Source: Gammaproteobacteria bacterium (GTDB lineage Bacteria; Pseudomonadota; Gammaproteobacteria; Steroidobacterales; Woeseiaceae). From it: 60,894 bases of DNA. The stretch spans positions 1 to 60,894 of the forward strand of contig JAOUNK010000001.1 in assembly GCA_029881015.1 (NCBI GenBank), read 5' to 3'. This document shows, one piece after another, positions 16,894 through 26,038 of this stretch; position 1 is the stretch's first letter, and every line of letters begins with the position of its first letter. The notes under the pieces were generated by a model. That model was not told where the DNA came from, made no database searches, and worked only from the letters and a program-made list of their open reading frames with translations. A program made the position numbers and the translations under genes.

Positions 16894-18573
16894 ATGGAGT
16901 TTCTCGACGCGCGCAGACTGACCGGGCCCAGCCTGCTCTTCGACGGCCCGGCCTGCATCCTCGACGTGGCGTGCACGCCGGAGGAGGCCGATGCGCTTGT
17001 TCCTGTCTGGGCGGAGAACGTCTCTCGAATGCTCGAGGCGCTTGACTGGCCATCCGCGGAGTTTGCCTTTCTGAAGCTAAAGGGCGGCGCCAGCCTGGCG
17101 TTCACTGCGCCGGTCGACCAACTATACGCCGGGTCCGGGATCAACGAGTGGGCCTGGGCCGCGAGTGCATTCGAGCTGGGCGTCAGCAGCGACGAGCCTG
17201 ATTTCGACGCGGCCTTGAAGGCGCTGCGGTCGTCGTCGGACGAAGAGGCCAATGTCGAACTGATGTGGCTTATCGATGAAGCCGCCGCGCACGGCAAAAC
17301 GCTGCTATGGGACGACGACTTTGTGTCGTTGGGGCTCGGCAAAGGCTCGCAGACCTGGAAAGTTCGCGAGATTCCCGATGTCCTGGAATGGGAGCGTTAT
17401 CACGATGTCCCGATCGGTGTGGTTACCGGAACCAATGGCAAGACAACGACCGTCCGGTTTGCGACACACATCCTGCGGCAGACCGGCAGGCACGTCGGCC
17501 TGAGTTCCACTGACTGGGTCTCTGTAAACGACCGCATTATCGATCGCGGCGACTGGTCCGGTCCCGGCGGGGCGCGCACGGTCCTGCGAGAACAGGATGT
17601 CGACGTTGCAATCCTGGAAACCGCGCGCGGTGGCTTGCTGCGCCGGGGTATGGGTGTGGACCGCGCCGACGCGGCACTGATTACGAATATCTCGGAAGAC
17701 CATCTTGGCGATTTCGGCTCGCGGAATCTCGATGAGCTGCTGGCCATCAAGTGGATTGTCAGCCGTGTGGTTCGGGCGCAGGGTCGCCTGATACTCAACG
17801 CCGAGGATCACCGGCTCGTCGCGAAGGCAAGAGACTACGTTGGTGACCTCGTGTGGTTCAGCCTCGATGCCGGGGATGCGGTCGTTCGCCGGCACGTTGA
17901 CGCGGGCGGTCTCGCGTTCGCGCTCGATGGCGAAGAACTGGTGAAGTTGGAGAACGGCGCGCGCGACGTGATCTGCCGCGGCGCCGACATTCCTCTCGCC
18001 CTCGGGGGAGCGGCGCGGCACAACGTGGCCAATGCATTGTCGGCCGCGGCACTGACCTGGTGCCTGGGCGCGACGCTCGAGGAGATCGCGTCGGGCCTCA
18101 CGACGATGAAGCAGGACAACAACCCCGGTCGCTGCAACATCTACGATCTCAACGGCATCAAGATCCTCATCGACTTCGCGCACAACCCGGCGGCTATGGC
18201 AGCCCTGTTCGACATGGCCAGCGCGATTCCTGCCAGTCGCCGTGCGCTGTGCTTCGGCCAGGCCGGTGATCGTCCCGACGACCTCATCCGCGAGCTTGCG
18301 CGGGACGCGTGGGAGATTGGTCTTGAGCGCATCGAGGTTTCGGAACTGGCGGATTATCACCGCGGGCGCGGGCACGGGGAAGTGTTCGGCATCATTCGCG
18401 ACGAGCTCCTCAAGCAAGGTGCCAGTGCTGCGCAAATCGTGCACCACGAGCTGGAACTGGAATCACTGCAGGACGCGATTGACTGGGCGCGACCCGGCGA
18501 CCTGATCATCATGCTTGCGTTGGGCGGCGCCGCGCCCGTGCAAGAGCGGCTCAGGGAACTGGGCGCTCGATAA
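16894..18573 (+). CDS. CphA paralogue with Mur-ligase domains but no ATP-grasp module
   Basis: 559 residues, 9 bp after cphA. The N-terminal 165 residues begin MEFLDARRLTGPSLLF and resemble the start of CphA-type proteins (the RxLxGP pattern). They are followed directly by a complete Mur-ligase-like module: P-loop TGTNGKTTT (178-186), ETARGGLLRRG, NISEDHLGD, HNVANALSAA and DFAHNPAAMAAL. The roughly 260-residue ATP-grasp module found in CphA is absent. It could therefore ligate arginine (or a similar residue) but not aspartate, or act as a partner of CphA. Proteobacteria often carry a second cphA-like gene beside cphA, but I cannot say how common this reduced form is. Its last 23 bp overlap the convergent hydrolase gene. 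Confidence 0.85.
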   Translation: MEFLDARRLTGPSLLFDGPACILDVACTPEEADALVPVWAENVSRMLEALDWPSAEFAFLKLKGGASLAFTAPVDQLYAGSGINEWAWAASAFELGVSSDEPDFDAALKALRSSSDEEANVELMWLIDEAAAHGKTLLWDDDFVSLGLGKGSQTWKVREIPDVLEWERYHDVPIGVVTGTNGKTTTVRFATHILRQTGRHVGLSSTDWVSVNDRIIDRGDWSGPGGARTVLREQDVDVAILETARGGLLRRGMGVDRADAALITNISEDHLGDFGSRNLDELLAIKWIVSRVVRAQGRLILNAEDHRLVAKARDYVGDLVWFSLDAGDAVVRRHVDAGGLAFALDGEELVKLENGARDVICRGADIPLALGGAARHNVANALSAAALTWCLGATLEEIASGLTTMKQDNNPGRCNIYDLNGIKILIDFAHNPAAMAALFDMASAIPASRRALCFGQAGDRPDDLIRELARDAWEIGLERIEVSELADYHRGRGHGEVFGIIRDELLKQGASAAQIVHHELELESLQDAIDWARPGDLIIMLALGGAAPVQERLRELGAR

Positions 18574-19474
18574 ACCCGACGATCGCGTCGGCAATATGCT
18601 GTGTCTGGGCCGGGGACAGGATATCGCCCGCAAGAACGTGGTGGCTTGGATCGCCGGGGTCCCGGATCTCGATCACGTCTTTCATCGGCGAGCCCGTGGC
18701 GCTGACAACCTCGAGTGCGGCATCCGGCGAGATCACCTGGTCATCGCTCGAGTAGAACATCAGAAGACGCTGCGGAATATCGGCTGGCAGCACTCGATTG
18801 GCACGATCGACAAGGCGCATCATTTCGACGGTTGCCGCTGTCGGATAGCACGTCGACCAGAATTTCTCCTGCAACGCGTTATGCGCTTTCCAGCAGCGGG
18901 TGTCGCCAACGAGCATTCGGGCCAACAGCGGCCCGGCCGGCCGTGTCAGCCATTGTGCCTTGGGATCGCGGGGTGCGAAATTCGGGGAGATCATGACGAG
19001 CGTGTCGATACGGTTGGCGAATTCCTGGTCGAGCACTGCCGCCGCCAGCGTAGCGCCGGTACTGGTCCCGATCACGATGGTCTTATCGCCGATCGTCGCG
19101 GCCTCGGAAAGCACCCGCCGAGCATCGTCGAGCCAGTGCTCGGCGAGTACGCCGTCCATGGCGGCTTCGACCTGCCCGTGTCCGGTCAGTCGGGCTTCGA
19201 TCAGCGCGGCACCGAGCTGTCGCGCCACGGTCTCGGCGAGCGGTGCGGTCTCCTGCCGCGACGCCGAGAAGCCGTGCAGGGCCACGACGACCCAGGTCGG
19301 CTGCCGGGAATCGCCGTTCAGGATGATGCGCTCGTCCGCGCCGGCGATGAGGGCAGACGCCGGCAGTGCGGGCAGCTCCATACCGGGCGTGTAGTGCAGG
19401 CGGGCCGGCGTCGCGAGCCAGAGCAAGGCGACGAGCGCCGCCAGGGCAGCGAGTGAGAGCCAGGTCTTATTCAA
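18551..19474 (-). CDS. Membrane-anchored alpha/beta hydrolase
   Basis: 307 residues. An N-terminal hydrophobic helix (about 5-22) suggests anchoring in the inner membrane with the hydrolase in the periplasm. The alpha/beta-hydrolase features are VVVALHGFSASRQE (oxyanion HG), nucleophile elbow IGTSTGAT (serine near 146), a downstream Asp in SSDDQVIS and a His in DPSHHVLA. Serine, aspartate and histidine are all present, so it is probably active as an esterase or lipase; the substrate is unknown. It starts at TTG (19472-19474), because no ATG occurs before residue 32. It overlaps the EVE gene upstream by 8 bp and the cphA paralogue (convergent) by 23 bp. Confidence 0.82.
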   Translation of the reverse strand: MNKTWLSLAALAALVALLWLATPARLHYTPGMELPALPASALIAGADERIILNGDSRQPTWVVVALHGFSASRQETAPLAETVARQLGAALIEARLTGHGQVEAAMDGVLAEHWLDDARRVLSEAATIGDKTIVIGTSTGATLAAAVLDQEFANRIDTLVMISPNFAPRDPKAQWLTRPAGPLLARMLVGDTRCWKAHNALQEKFWSTCYPTAATVEMMRLVDRANRVLPADIPQRLLMFYSSDDQVISPDAALEVVSATGSPMKDVIEIRDPGDPSHHVLAGDILSPAQTQHIADAIVGFIERPVP

Positions 19475-19919
19475 GGCTCAGGATTTTTTTCCAGTGCTTC
19501 TTCTCGACCGGCATGATCGACAGGCGGTTGCCGCGACGGGTGAGAAGCATGCCTTCGAGGCTCTTCTGTGCCTTGATTTCGGTCAACGTGATATTGCGTT
19601 TGAGTTTGCGCACAAACTGGACATCGACCAGTATCCAGCGTGGTTCCTCCCGCGTGCTCTTCGGGTCGTAATACTTTGACGTCCTGTCGAACTGGCCCGG
19701 GTCGGGATACGGCTCGCTGGCGACTTTCATGATGCCTGCGATGCCCGGTTCCTTGCAGCTGGAGTGGTAAAAGAAGATCTCGTCACCGATGCGCATGTCG
19801 TCGCGCATCATGTTGCGTGCCTGGTAGTTGCGAATACCGTCCCACTTTTCGCGACGATCGCGCTCGAGGTCGTCGATGCTGTAGACGTCGGGTTCCGACT
19901 TCATCAACCAATATGCCAT
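19467..19919 (-). CDS. EVE domain protein
   Basis: 150 residues, nearly all one EVE domain (PUA/YTH-like fold). It starts MAYWLMKSEPDVYSI and contains WDGIRNYQARN and GDEIFFYHSSC, the standard EVE signatures. EVE proteins are thought to bind modified bases in RNA or DNA; the human relative is THYN1. Standalone bacterial EVE genes are common and no specific partner is visible. Translationally coupled with the alpha/beta hydrolase downstream by an 8-bp overlap. Confidence 0.93.
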   Translation of the reverse strand: MAYWLMKSEPDVYSIDDLERDRREKWDGIRNYQARNMMRDDMRIGDEIFFYHSSCKEPGIAGIMKVASEPYPDPGQFDRTSKYYDPKSTREEPRWILVDVQFVRKLKRNITLTEIKAQKSLEGMLLTRRGNRLSIMPVEKKHWKKILSLE

Positions 19920-20052
19920 GTCGTTATCTACGGATTGTCAAGGGCCTTGAAAGGCGCGAGTTTAGCACGCTCGTCAGGCGCGATTTGCGCCGATTCGCAT
20001 GGTAGGATTGCGCCTCGCGCATCCGCACGCGACCCTGGGAGGATAAGAACAA

Positions 20053-20724
20053 ATGGCAAATATACTGGCCAATATTTTCGGTACGTCGCCCGTCCGGCCG
20101 CTCGAGCAGCACATGGATATCGTCTATCGCTGTGCCAAGAAGCTACGGCCGTTTGTGAACGCCGTGATCAATCGCGACCTGAAGCGCATGGCCGAGGTGC
20201 GCGGTCAGATTGAGGCCCTGGAACACCAGGCCGACGACCTGAAAAAGAGCATTCGCATCAACATGCCGAAGAGCCTGTTCATGCCGGTACCGCGGGAGGA
20301 CCTGCTCGAGCTGCTGCTTGTGCAGGACAAGATCGCCAATCGCACCAAGGACGTGTCCGGCGTGATCATGGGGCGCAAGATGAAGATCCCGAAAGAGATT
20401 GCGCCGCAGTTTCTCGAGTTTGTCGAGAGCAACGTCGATGCCGCCAGGCAGGCGCGCAAGAGCGTGCGCGAACTGGACGAGTTGTTCACGGCCGGCTTCA
20501 AGGGCGCTGAGGTAACGCTCGTGTCGGAGCTCATCGAGGAACTGGACCAGATCGAGACGCATACGGACGAACAGCAAACGCTGATCCGGTCCGCGCTGTT
20601 CGAAATTGAAAAGACGCTGGACCCGATTGATGCCATCTTTCTTTACGAAGTCATCGAGCTGACCGGTGAAATCGCCGACATGGCGGAACGTGTCGGTCGC
20701 CGACTCGAACTGCTGCTCTCGTAA
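20053..20724 (+). CDS. DUF47/TIGR00153 PhoU-like protein
   Basis: 223 residues, all helical, starting MANILANIFGTSPVRPLEQHM. The family (TIGR00153, DUF47, distant PhoU relative) is almost always encoded next to a Pit phosphate transporter and is believed to regulate it. That is the case here: the pit gene starts 52 bp downstream. A GGGAGGA ribosome site precedes the ATG. The fold has PhoU-type repeated helices with acidic clusters (ELDQIETHTDEQQ) that may bind metal. Probably cytoplasmic. Confidence 0.92.
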   Translation: MANILANIFGTSPVRPLEQHMDIVYRCAKKLRPFVNAVINRDLKRMAEVRGQIEALEHQADDLKKSIRINMPKSLFMPVPREDLLELLLVQDKIANRTKDVSGVIMGRKMKIPKEIAPQFLEFVESNVDAARQARKSVRELDELFTAGFKGAEVTLVSELIEELDQIETHTDEQQTLIRSALFEIEKTLDPIDAIFLYEVIELTGEIADMAERVGRRLELLLS

Positions 20725-20776
20725 GACCAGGAAAAAATAAGAATTCGGGAATGCGCGCATGCCCGGAGGACCCCGA

Positions 20777-22036
20777 ATGGAATATCAGACTACCTACATC
20801 GTGCTCGCAGCCGCTTTTGGCCTGTTCATGGCCTGGGGGATCGGCGCCAATGATGTTGCCAACGCAATGGCGACCTCGGTCGGCTCCAAGGCGCTGACAA
20901 TCAGGCAGGCAATCATCGTTGCCGCCATCTTCGAATTCGCCGGGGCCGTGTTGGCCGGCGGTGAAGTCACCTCGACCATTCGCAAAGGCATCGTCGATGC
21001 CGACCAACTCATGGGCATCGACGACGGCGCAAAGATGCTGGTCTTTGGCATGTTGGCTGCGCTGCTTGCCGCGGGTACGTGGTTGCTGATTGCCTCGAGG
21101 AACGGCTGGCCTGTGTCGACGACGCATTCGATTGTTGGCGCCATCGTTGGTTTTGCGGCTGTCGGCATCGGCGTTGATGCCGTCCAGTGGGGTAAAGTCG
21201 GAACGATCGTCATGAGCTGGGTGGTGTCGCCGCTGACGGCCGGTTTTATCGCCTACCTGATCTACCGCAGCGTCCAGAAACTGATCCTGAGCCAGGACGA
21301 TCCCCTGGCGAAAGCGAAGCGCTACGTCCCGGTCTACATGTTCCTGGCCGCGTTCACGATTACGCTTGTGACCATCCTCAAGGGACTGAAACATGTCGGT
21401 CTCACCTTGAGCATTCAAGACAGCTATTTTCTCGCTATTGCGATTGCGGTCGCTATCGCTGTTATTGGTGCCGTCGCGATCGCCCGAATCAAACCGGACC
21501 CGAAGGCCGAGAAGAGCCAGCACTTCTACACCGTCGAACGGGTCTTCGGTGTGCTCATGGTGATCACGGCCTGTGGTATGGCGTTCGCGCATGGTTCGAA
21601 TGATGTTGCGAATGCTATCGGCCCGTTGGCGGCTGTCGTCAGCATCGCCAAGAACGGCGTTATCGGTGCCAAGTCGTCGCTCGATGCATGGGTCCTGATG
21701 CTGGGCGGCGCGGGTATCGTCGTTGGCCTGGCCACGTTCGGCCGTCACGTGATTGCGACGGTCGGCAAGAAGATTACCCAGCTCACGCCGAGCCGGGGAT
21801 TCGCCGCGGAACTGGCCGCCGCCACGACCATCGTGATCGCCTCGGGTACAGGAATCCCGATCTCGACCACGCATACGCTGGTCGGCGCCGTTCTGGGTGT
21901 CGGCATGGCCCGCGGTATCGAGGCGATCGACCTGCGTGTCGTCGCGAGGATCCTGGTCTCGTGGGTCATCACCATACCGGCGGGAGCGATTCTCGCGATC
22001 CTGTTCTTCTTCGTGTTCAAGATGGTACTGCCCTAG
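20777..22036 (+). CDS. Inorganic phosphate transporter, Pit family
   Basis: 419-residue inner-membrane protein with about 10-11 helices. It contains the duplicated PHO4 signature: GANDVANAMATSVGSKAL near residue 22 and GSNDVANAIGPLAAVV near 275. Each half has a following GI(P/T)xSTTH motif (GWPVSTTHSIVGA and GIPISTTHTLVGA). Pit carriers move phosphate as a metal-phosphate complex with protons. The ATG at 20777 has GGAGGA 6 bp upstream, better than the in-frame ATG at 20759. Operon with the DUF47 gene. Confidence 0.95.
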   Translation: MEYQTTYIVLAAAFGLFMAWGIGANDVANAMATSVGSKALTIRQAIIVAAIFEFAGAVLAGGEVTSTIRKGIVDADQLMGIDDGAKMLVFGMLAALLAAGTWLLIASRNGWPVSTTHSIVGAIVGFAAVGIGVDAVQWGKVGTIVMSWVVSPLTAGFIAYLIYRSVQKLILSQDDPLAKAKRYVPVYMFLAAFTITLVTILKGLKHVGLTLSIQDSYFLAIAIAVAIAVIGAVAIARIKPDPKAEKSQHFYTVERVFGVLMVITACGMAFAHGSNDVANAIGPLAAVVSIAKNGVIGAKSSLDAWVLMLGGAGIVVGLATFGRHVIATVGKKITQLTPSRGFAAELAAATTIVIASGTGIPISTTHTLVGAVLGVGMARGIEAIDLRVVARILVSWVITIPAGAILAILFFFVFKMVLP

Positions 22037-22046
22037 GGGACTCCTC

Positions 22047-23786
22047 ATGCGCTCACTGCTGGTCGCACTCATCGCGACGTTCATCTCGACCCAGGCAGCC
22101 GCCCAGCTCGCCGAGGCCCCGATCGTCCGGTACGACGCCCGGATACATCCGACGTTCGGGCCGGCCGGCATGGTGGCTTCCCAGAACTACCTGTCGTCGG
22201 CGGTTGGTGCGGAGATCCTTGAGGCGGGCGGGAACGCCGTCGATGCCGCGGTTGCGGTAGGTTTCTCGCTGGCAGTGACCCTGCCGAGGGCGGGCAATCT
22301 CGGTGGCGGCGGATTCATGCTGATTCACGACACGGCATCCGGCACGGACGTCGCGATCGACTACCGGGAAATGGCACCGATCGGTGCCACTCGCGACATG
22401 TATCTCGATGAAAACGGCGATGTCGATAACGAGCTCGCCAGGTTCTCGCACCTGTCCTCCGGCGTTCCCGGTACCGTGGCCGGGTTGTACAAGGCACACA
22501 GCGAGTTCGGCCGCCTGCCCTGGAAACGACTCCTGCAGCCCGCCATTCAGCAAGCGCGGGACGGCGTGACCATGACCTACGATCTCGCGGGCCTGTTGCG
22601 CGCACGCCGCGACCGGCTGTGCATGGACGAGGCAGCCTGCGGCTACTTCTACAAGGACGGCGGTGTTCCGTACGAGCCTGGCGAGCTCTGGGTGCAGGAA
22701 GACCTGGCGGCAACGCTCGAGCGTATTGCCGAAGACGGTCCTGCCGGGTTCTACGCGGGCGAGACGGCCCGGCTCATTGCCGCAGAGATGGCGCGGGGTG
22801 GCGGGCTGGTCGACGAGAAGTCGCTGGCAGCGTACCGGCCGGCCGTTCGCGAGCCGGTACGCGGTACCTACCGTGGCTACGAGATCATCACGATGCCACC
22901 GCCCAGCTCGGGTGGCGTCCATATCATCCAGATGCTCAACATCCTCGAGAACTTCCCGGTCGCCGAGTTGGGCGCCGGTAGTGCGGACAACGTGCACCTG
23001 CTGGCAGAATCGGCGAGGCTTGCCTACGCCGATCGATCCCTGTACCTCGGTGACCCGGACTTCGTCGAGGTGCCCGTAGGCTGGCTGACCAGCAAGGCGT
23101 ACGCGAAACAATTGGCGGACAAAATCGACATGAAGGTCGCGCGCAAGTCCGAGGACGTCGCGCCCGGCGCCGTACCGGTACCCGAGAGTCCCGACACGAC
23201 GCATTTCTCCGTCATCGACGATGAAGGCATCATCGTATCGAACACCTATACGCTGAACTTCTCCTACGGATCGGCCATCGCGGTTGACGGTGCCGGGTTC
23301 CTGCTCAACAACGAAATGGACGATTTTGCCGCCAAGACGGGCGTACCGAATGCCTACGGGCTGCTGGGAGGCGATGCCAACGCCATTGCCGCAGGCAAGC
23401 GGCCGCTGAGCTCGATGACGCCGACGATTGTCCTCAAGGATGGCGAAGCCTGGTTCGCAACGGGCAGTCCGGGTGGCAGCCGGATCATCACGACGGTGCT
23501 GCAGGTCGTGGTCAACGCCATTGATCACGGTATGAACCTGGCCGAAGCATCCGCCGCACCGCGCATGCATCACCAGTGGTACCCCGACGTGTTGCAGCTC
23601 GAGCCCGGTTTCAGTCCCGACACGGTCAAGCTGCTCGAGGAGCGCGGTCACGACGTGCGACGCTCGAACTACACGATGGGCAGCGTCCAGAGCGTGGGTT
23701 TCCGCGACGGCGTCTATCGGGGCGCTTCCGATACACGACGTCCCAATGCAGCGAGTTCCGCTCCGGCCGAAACGCGCGACCAGTGA
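22047..23786 (+). CDS. ggt: Gamma-glutamyltransferase
   Basis: 579 residues with a signal peptide (MRSLLVALIATFISTQAAAQ), so periplasmic. It hydrolyses or transfers gamma-glutamyl groups from glutathione and other gamma-glutamyl compounds. The precursor self-cleaves before the catalytic threonine, T384 of SPDTTHFSVID, giving large and small subunits. The substrate loops NLGGGGFMLIH, PPPSSGGVHI and GSPGGSRI are present. It follows pit by 10 bp. Its TGA overlaps the GTG start of the MFS gene, suggesting a linked uptake step for released products. A role on gamma-glutamyl polyamines is possible but only inferred from the nearby Puu-type genes. Confidence 0.94.
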   Translation: MRSLLVALIATFISTQAAAQLAEAPIVRYDARIHPTFGPAGMVASQNYLSSAVGAEILEAGGNAVDAAVAVGFSLAVTLPRAGNLGGGGFMLIHDTASGTDVAIDYREMAPIGATRDMYLDENGDVDNELARFSHLSSGVPGTVAGLYKAHSEFGRLPWKRLLQPAIQQARDGVTMTYDLAGLLRARRDRLCMDEAACGYFYKDGGVPYEPGELWVQEDLAATLERIAEDGPAGFYAGETARLIAAEMARGGGLVDEKSLAAYRPAVREPVRGTYRGYEIITMPPPSSGGVHIIQMLNILENFPVAELGAGSADNVHLLAESARLAYADRSLYLGDPDFVEVPVGWLTSKAYAKQLADKIDMKVARKSEDVAPGAVPVPESPDTTHFSVIDDEGIIVSNTYTLNFSYGSAIAVDGAGFLLNNEMDDFAAKTGVPNAYGLLGGDANAIAAGKRPLSSMTPTIVLKDGEAWFATGSPGGSRIITTVLQVVVNAIDHGMNLAEASAAPRMHHQWYPDVLQLEPGFSPDTVKLLEERGHDVRRSNYTMGSVQSVGFRDGVYRGASDTRRPNAASSAPAETRDQ

Positions 23787-25069
23787 CGCGCACTGCGCCG
23801 CACATTTCGCAAGGGGCGCGTCGCTATGCTCTGGCCATCCTGGCCATTGTCAACATGTTCAACTTCATCGATCGGCAGATTCTCGCTATCCTGCTGCCGT
23901 CGATTCGGGATGAATTCGGTGTATCGGATGCCTGGCTCGGCTTTCTCACCGGCACCGCATTCGCGATGTTCTACATCTTCCTGGGCATACCTGTCGCACG
24001 TTATGCGGACCGTCACAACCGCCGCAACCTGATCGCACTGGCCGTCGCCGTGTGGAGCGGCATGACCGCATTGTCGGGCATGGCCGCCAACTTCCTGCAA
24101 CTGGCGCTGGCTAGAATCGGCGTCGGTATCGGCGAGGCGGGCTGCAGTCCGCCCGCTCACTCGATGATTGCCGACCTGTATCCGCCGGAGAAACGCTCCA
24201 CCGCGATGGGCGTGTACACGATCGGGATATCCGCCGGCATCATGCTGGCCAATCTGCTGGGCGGATGGGTTGTGCAAAACATCGGTTGGCGCGAGGCGCT
24301 GCTCATCGTGGGTTTGCCCGGCCTCGTGCTTGCGGCGATCGTACGCTTCTCCGTCGTCGAACCCAGCCGCGGGCACTCGGAGGGCAGGGAGGCCGTCGCG
24401 CAGCAGCCGCCTTTTTTGAAGACCTTGCGTTTCCTCTGGCGCAGGCCGTCGTTCGCGCATATGACGATTGCGGCGGCGCTGTCGTCCTACGTCGGCTACT
24501 CGGTGATCAGTTTCCTGCCGAGCTTTCTGGTGCGGAGCTATGGCATGCCGGAGGGGCAGATCGGTCTTTACCTCGGACTGATCATAGGCATCGTTGGCGG
24601 TGCAGGCTTTTTCCTCGGCGGCTACATCGCCGACCACCTCGGCCAGTCTGGCCATCGGCGGGCCTTGTCGTTTATCGGCATCACGGTTCTGCTGACGGCA
24701 ATCCCTTACGCGGCTATGTTCCTGTCGGCAAGCTGGCAGGCGGCGTTGCTGTTGTTCCTGGTCCCTGCGGCAACGGCGAATGTCTATCTTGCGCCGGTGC
24801 TCTCGCAGGCGCAGGGACTGGTTTCGCTGCGCATGCGCGCCATGGCATCGGCGCTGGCGCTGCTGATTATCAATGTCATTGGCCTGGCACTTGGGCCTTT
24901 ACTCACGGGTCTTCTCAGTGACCTGCTCGAGGCTCGTTTCGCGGCAGAGTCGATGCGCTATTCGCTGTTGACTGTCACCAGCATCGGGCTGCCGTGGGCC
25001 GCCTACCATTATGTACGCGCCGGCCGCACGATCGATGCGGACCTTGCGCGGGCGACAAAGCACGATTGA
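23783..25069 (+). CDS. Major facilitator superfamily transporter
   Basis: 428 residues, 12 predicted helices in two bundles. Helix 1 begins YALAILAIVNMFNFIDRQILAILLP, and the A-like motif is RYADRHNRRNLIA between helices 2 and 3. The IDRQIL and GIGEAGCSPPAHSMIADLYP segments are typical of the spinster-like/ACS group of marine proteobacteria; substrates are usually organic acids or lipids and are not predictable here. The GTG at 23783 overlaps the ggt stop (GTGA), so the two are translationally coupled. Confidence 0.88.
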   Translation: MTRTAPHISQGARRYALAILAIVNMFNFIDRQILAILLPSIRDEFGVSDAWLGFLTGTAFAMFYIFLGIPVARYADRHNRRNLIALAVAVWSGMTALSGMAANFLQLALARIGVGIGEAGCSPPAHSMIADLYPPEKRSTAMGVYTIGISAGIMLANLLGGWVVQNIGWREALLIVGLPGLVLAAIVRFSVVEPSRGHSEGREAVAQQPPFLKTLRFLWRRPSFAHMTIAAALSSYVGYSVISFLPSFLVRSYGMPEGQIGLYLGLIIGIVGGAGFFLGGYIADHLGQSGHRRALSFIGITVLLTAIPYAAMFLSASWQAALLLFLVPAATANVYLAPVLSQAQGLVSLRMRAMASALALLIINVIGLALGPLLTGLLSDLLEARFAAESMRYSLLTVTSIGLPWAAYHYVRAGRTIDADLARATKHD

Positions 25070-25084
25070 GACGCTCAGGCCCCG

Positions 25085-25624
25085 TCACTTGCCAATGAGG
25101 CGTTTCCGGTACTCGGATTCATACTGCGTCTGCATCTTGTAGAACGGGCGTCGCGGATCGCCATTGAGTACGTCCACCAGTACGTTCAGATGGGTATGCC
25201 AGCCGGTGCTGACACTGAGAACGGTGTCCATTGTGTCCAGGCGACGATGCGTCAGCACCAGCTTCACCGTGTCGCCCTGCTCGGTGAGTTCATAGAGAAC
25301 GATCGAGGATTCGTCACCGAATTCCCAGGTGTGCTCAAGAACGTGCGGTGCTTCGCAACGCGTGACAACGCCGGTGAACGACATTTTTTCGGGCATGTCC
25401 CGATACTTGTCGGGCCGTGGAATATCCGCGTCACTGGAGAGAGAGACATTGTGAAAGTGCATGTCGACGTGGCCGTCGACAGCGGTCTCCACGTCGCCGC
25501 CACACAGCCATTTCGCGCGTTTTTCACTTTGCGTCAGGTAAGCCCAGACGCGCTCGACCGGTCCCGGTAACTCCCGCACAAACCGCACGGTATTCGCGTC
25601 TAGCAATTCACCGTATGCGTCCAT
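25085..25624 (-). CDS. SRPBCC / AHSA1-like domain protein
   Basis: 179-residue protein of the START/Bet v1-like fold, Activator-of-Hsp90 homologue (AHSA1) branch. The motif RELPGPVERVWAYLTQSEKRAKWL at the N-terminus and the HTHLNVLVDVLNG C-terminal helix are characteristic. Genes of this kind are usually paired with an ArsR regulator, as here (10 bp apart). The ligand or catalytic role is unknown. No metal- or haem-binding motif is evident. Convergent with the MFS gene, 15 bp apart. Confidence 0.88.
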   Translation of the reverse strand: MDAYGELLDANTVRFVRELPGPVERVWAYLTQSEKRAKWLCGGDVETAVDGHVDMHFHNVSLSSDADIPRPDKYRDMPEKMSFTGVVTRCEAPHVLEHTWEFGDESSIVLYELTEQGDTVKLVLTHRRLDTMDTVLSVSTGWHTHLNVLVDVLNGDPRRPFYKMQTQYESEYRKRLIGK

Positions 25625-25634
25625 CGCATCCTCC

Positions 25635-25946
25635 TTATTCGTCTTCTTCTATGAGCAGGCGCTCAAGCTTGTCGAGTCGCGGGGACCAGAACTCCCGCAC
25701 CCTGTTGAGCCAGGCTTCCACCTCTTTGAAACCCTCGGCACTGAGCCGGTAGATCCGCCGTTGGGCATCGGCTCTTGACGTGACCATCCCGGCATCGCGC
25801 AGCACCTTCAGGTGCTGCGAGACGGCGGGCCGACTCATCTCGAACCGGCTGGCGAGATCGCCGAACGAGGTTTCTCCGGCGGCCAGGGACTCGATGATCT
25901 GGCGGCGCGTGGGGTCGGCCAGGGCGGTAAAGGTATCCATGGCCAT
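25635..25946 (-). CDS. ArsR-family regulator
   Basis: 103-residue winged-helix protein. DNA-binding core: LADPTRRQIIESLAAGE, SFGDLASRFEMSRPAVSQHLKVLRDAGMV and the wing RRIYRLSAEG. There is no cysteine-based metal site, so it belongs to the metal-independent ArsR/SRPBCC type. Two ATGs are possible, 25946 and 25940; a -10 box ends only one base before the first of them, so the true mRNA may be leaderless and start at the second. It likely represses its own operon through the AT-rich palindrome at 25960-25985. Confidence 0.92.
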   Translation of the reverse strand: MAMDTFTALADPTRRQIIESLAAGETSFGDLASRFEMSRPAVSQHLKVLRDAGMVTSRADAQRRIYRLSAEGFKEVEAWLNRVREFWSPRLDKLERLLIEEDE

Positions 25947-25985
25947 ATGATAAGTAAATACTTAATTAAGTCAAGACTTAATTAA
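25947..25985 (-). promoter_or_regulatory. ArsR autoregulated promoter and operator
   Basis: Minus-strand -35 TTGACT (25969-25974), 16-bp spacer and -10 TATCAT (25947-25952). It overlaps the perfect 12-bp palindrome ACTTAATTAAGT (25960-25971), whose left part ACTTAATTAA is repeated 16 bp away at 25976-25985. An AT-rich imperfect repeat covering the -35 is a classic ArsR-type operator. Confidence 0.65.
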
Positions 25986-26038
25986 TTTGGACAGAGGGGC
26001 GGGGGCGGGCCTGGCCTGCAACGCCGTATCGTGAGGTG

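Noticed and set aside
22053..23651. 532-codon frame antisense to ggt
   Set aside because: No domain, no ribosome site; the plus strand encodes a complete gamma-glutamyltransferase with signal peptide and catalytic Thr.
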